Assembly: GCA_005884855.1 (NCBI GenBank)
Contig: VAZS01000056.1
Coordinates: 1 to 5,055 of the forward strand
From: Alphaproteobacteria bacterium
Lineage (GTDB): Bacteria; Pseudomonadota; Alphaproteobacteria; Rhizobiales; Xanthobacteraceae
DNA: 5,055 nucleotides
Direction: 5' to 3'
Part shown: positions 4,540-5,055 of the stretch, one piece after another
Layout: each line of letters opens with the position of its first letter
Numbering within the stretch: the stretch's first letter is position 1
Notes under the pieces: model-generated
What the model saw: only the letters and a program-made list of their open reading frames with translations
Databases searched by the model: none
Told to the model about the DNA's origin: nothing
Made by a program: the position numbers and the translations under genes

Positions 4540-5055
4540 ATGGTCTCAAATATCGCCCTCGCCCCCCAAGACCTGCCTTCCGGCACCTCCGCCTCGGTGT
4601 TGCTGTCGAAGGGCGTCAAACGACTCGAACTCACGCTCAAACTGACGACCGCAATCCTCGCGCTGGCGGCCGGCGTCTATACTTACCTTGGCGTGCGCGA
4701 ATTGTTGAACGGCAGTCCTGGCACCGTGTTCTTCGCCGCCGTGATCTATTCGGTTGCGGTGTCGGTCGGCATTTACGCGTTCTGGGTATTCCTGATGCAC
4801 TTCATGCCGCACGTCACCTACCGGGCCGGCCGTGGCCTGATGTTCGGCTGCATGCTGCTCGGCTCATTGATGATCGTTGCAATGTCTTCATGGTTGAATG
4901 CATCCGCGCTGGCCGGCGCCGCCGCGATCCAGCAACATCTCGCCACCACCGTGCAGAACTACACCCGCGATCTCGATACCGCCAACATCAACGCCATCGC
5001 GGCCCAGGGACTACTGCCGGACATCCAGCTCGCCTCCTCGCGGTTTGCAAAGCTG
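4540..5055 (+). CDS. Membrane protein of unknown function, three N-terminal helices (partial)
   Basis: From the ATG at 4540 the frame stays open for 172 codons to the right edge. I do not recognise the family. Three hydrophobic segments are visible at about 33-52, 62-86 and 100-119. Positive charges before the first (KGVKR, 24-28) and between the second and third (YRAGR, 94-98) place the N-terminus and that loop in the cytoplasm. The remainder from 120 on (polar, helical, Gln/Ala/Thr-rich, with NYTRDLDTANIN at 140-151) then faces the periplasm, perhaps the start of a large extracytoplasmic or coiled-coil domain. An in-frame stop at 4501 and no other ATG, GTG or TTG in between support this start. 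The ribosome binding site is poor (GGAAA at 4530-4534). It lies 97 bases after the hydrolase, so co-transcription is possible but unproven. Confidence 0.75.
   Translation, partial: MVSNIALAPQDLPSGTSASVLLSKGVKRLELTLKLTTAILALAAGVYTYLGVRELLNGSPGTVFFAAVIYSVAVSVGIYAFWVFLMHFMPHVTYRAGRGLMFGCMLLGSLMIVAMSSWLNASALAGAAAIQQHLATTVQNYTRDLDTANINAIAAQGLLPDIQLASSRFAKL

Overview
The base composition (GC-rich), codon use, protein relatives and a GGAAC/CGTT-type promoter all point to an alphaproteobacterial chromosome, most likely the Bradyrhizobium / Rhodopseudomonas / Afipia group. This placement rests on recognising protein families from memory, not on a search. I see no insertion sequence, phage gene, tRNA, rRNA or CRISPR array.

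Layout. (1) Positions 1-982, minus strand: the first 327 residues of a PoxB/acetolactate-synthase-type thiamine-pyrophosphate enzyme, running off the left edge. (2) Positions 983-1326: a 344-base divergent intergenic region with three palindromic elements. At 1265-1293 it also holds a symmetric GGAAC...GTTCC element that reads as an EcfG (general stress sigma factor) promoter in both directions. (3) Positions 1327-2171, plus strand: a two-gene unit joined by a GTGA overlap, encoding a short GreA/GreB-family protein and a conserved small protein of unknown function. (4) Positions 2334-4442, plus strand: a probable two-gene operon. The first gene encodes a cytoplasmic HtrA/DegP-fold protein with a PDZ domain in which all three catalytic residues are replaced. 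The second encodes an alpha/beta-hydrolase with an intact Ser-Asp-His triad behind a helical N-terminal region. (5) From 4540 to the right edge, plus strand: the start of an unrecognised three-helix membrane protein.

How it may work together. The stress-type promoter sits between the TPP enzyme and the Gre-like pair, about 35 bases upstream of the Gre-like start. That makes general-stress control of the Gre-like pair plausible and control of the TPP enzyme possible, through a leader of about 280 bases. The pseudoprotease and hydrolase genes are close, each has a good ribosome binding site, and no terminator lies between them, so a shared function is likely but unknown.

The two observations I rate highest are the bidirectional stress-promoter symmetry and the catalytically dead cytoplasmic HtrA-like protein paired with an apparently active hydrolase.
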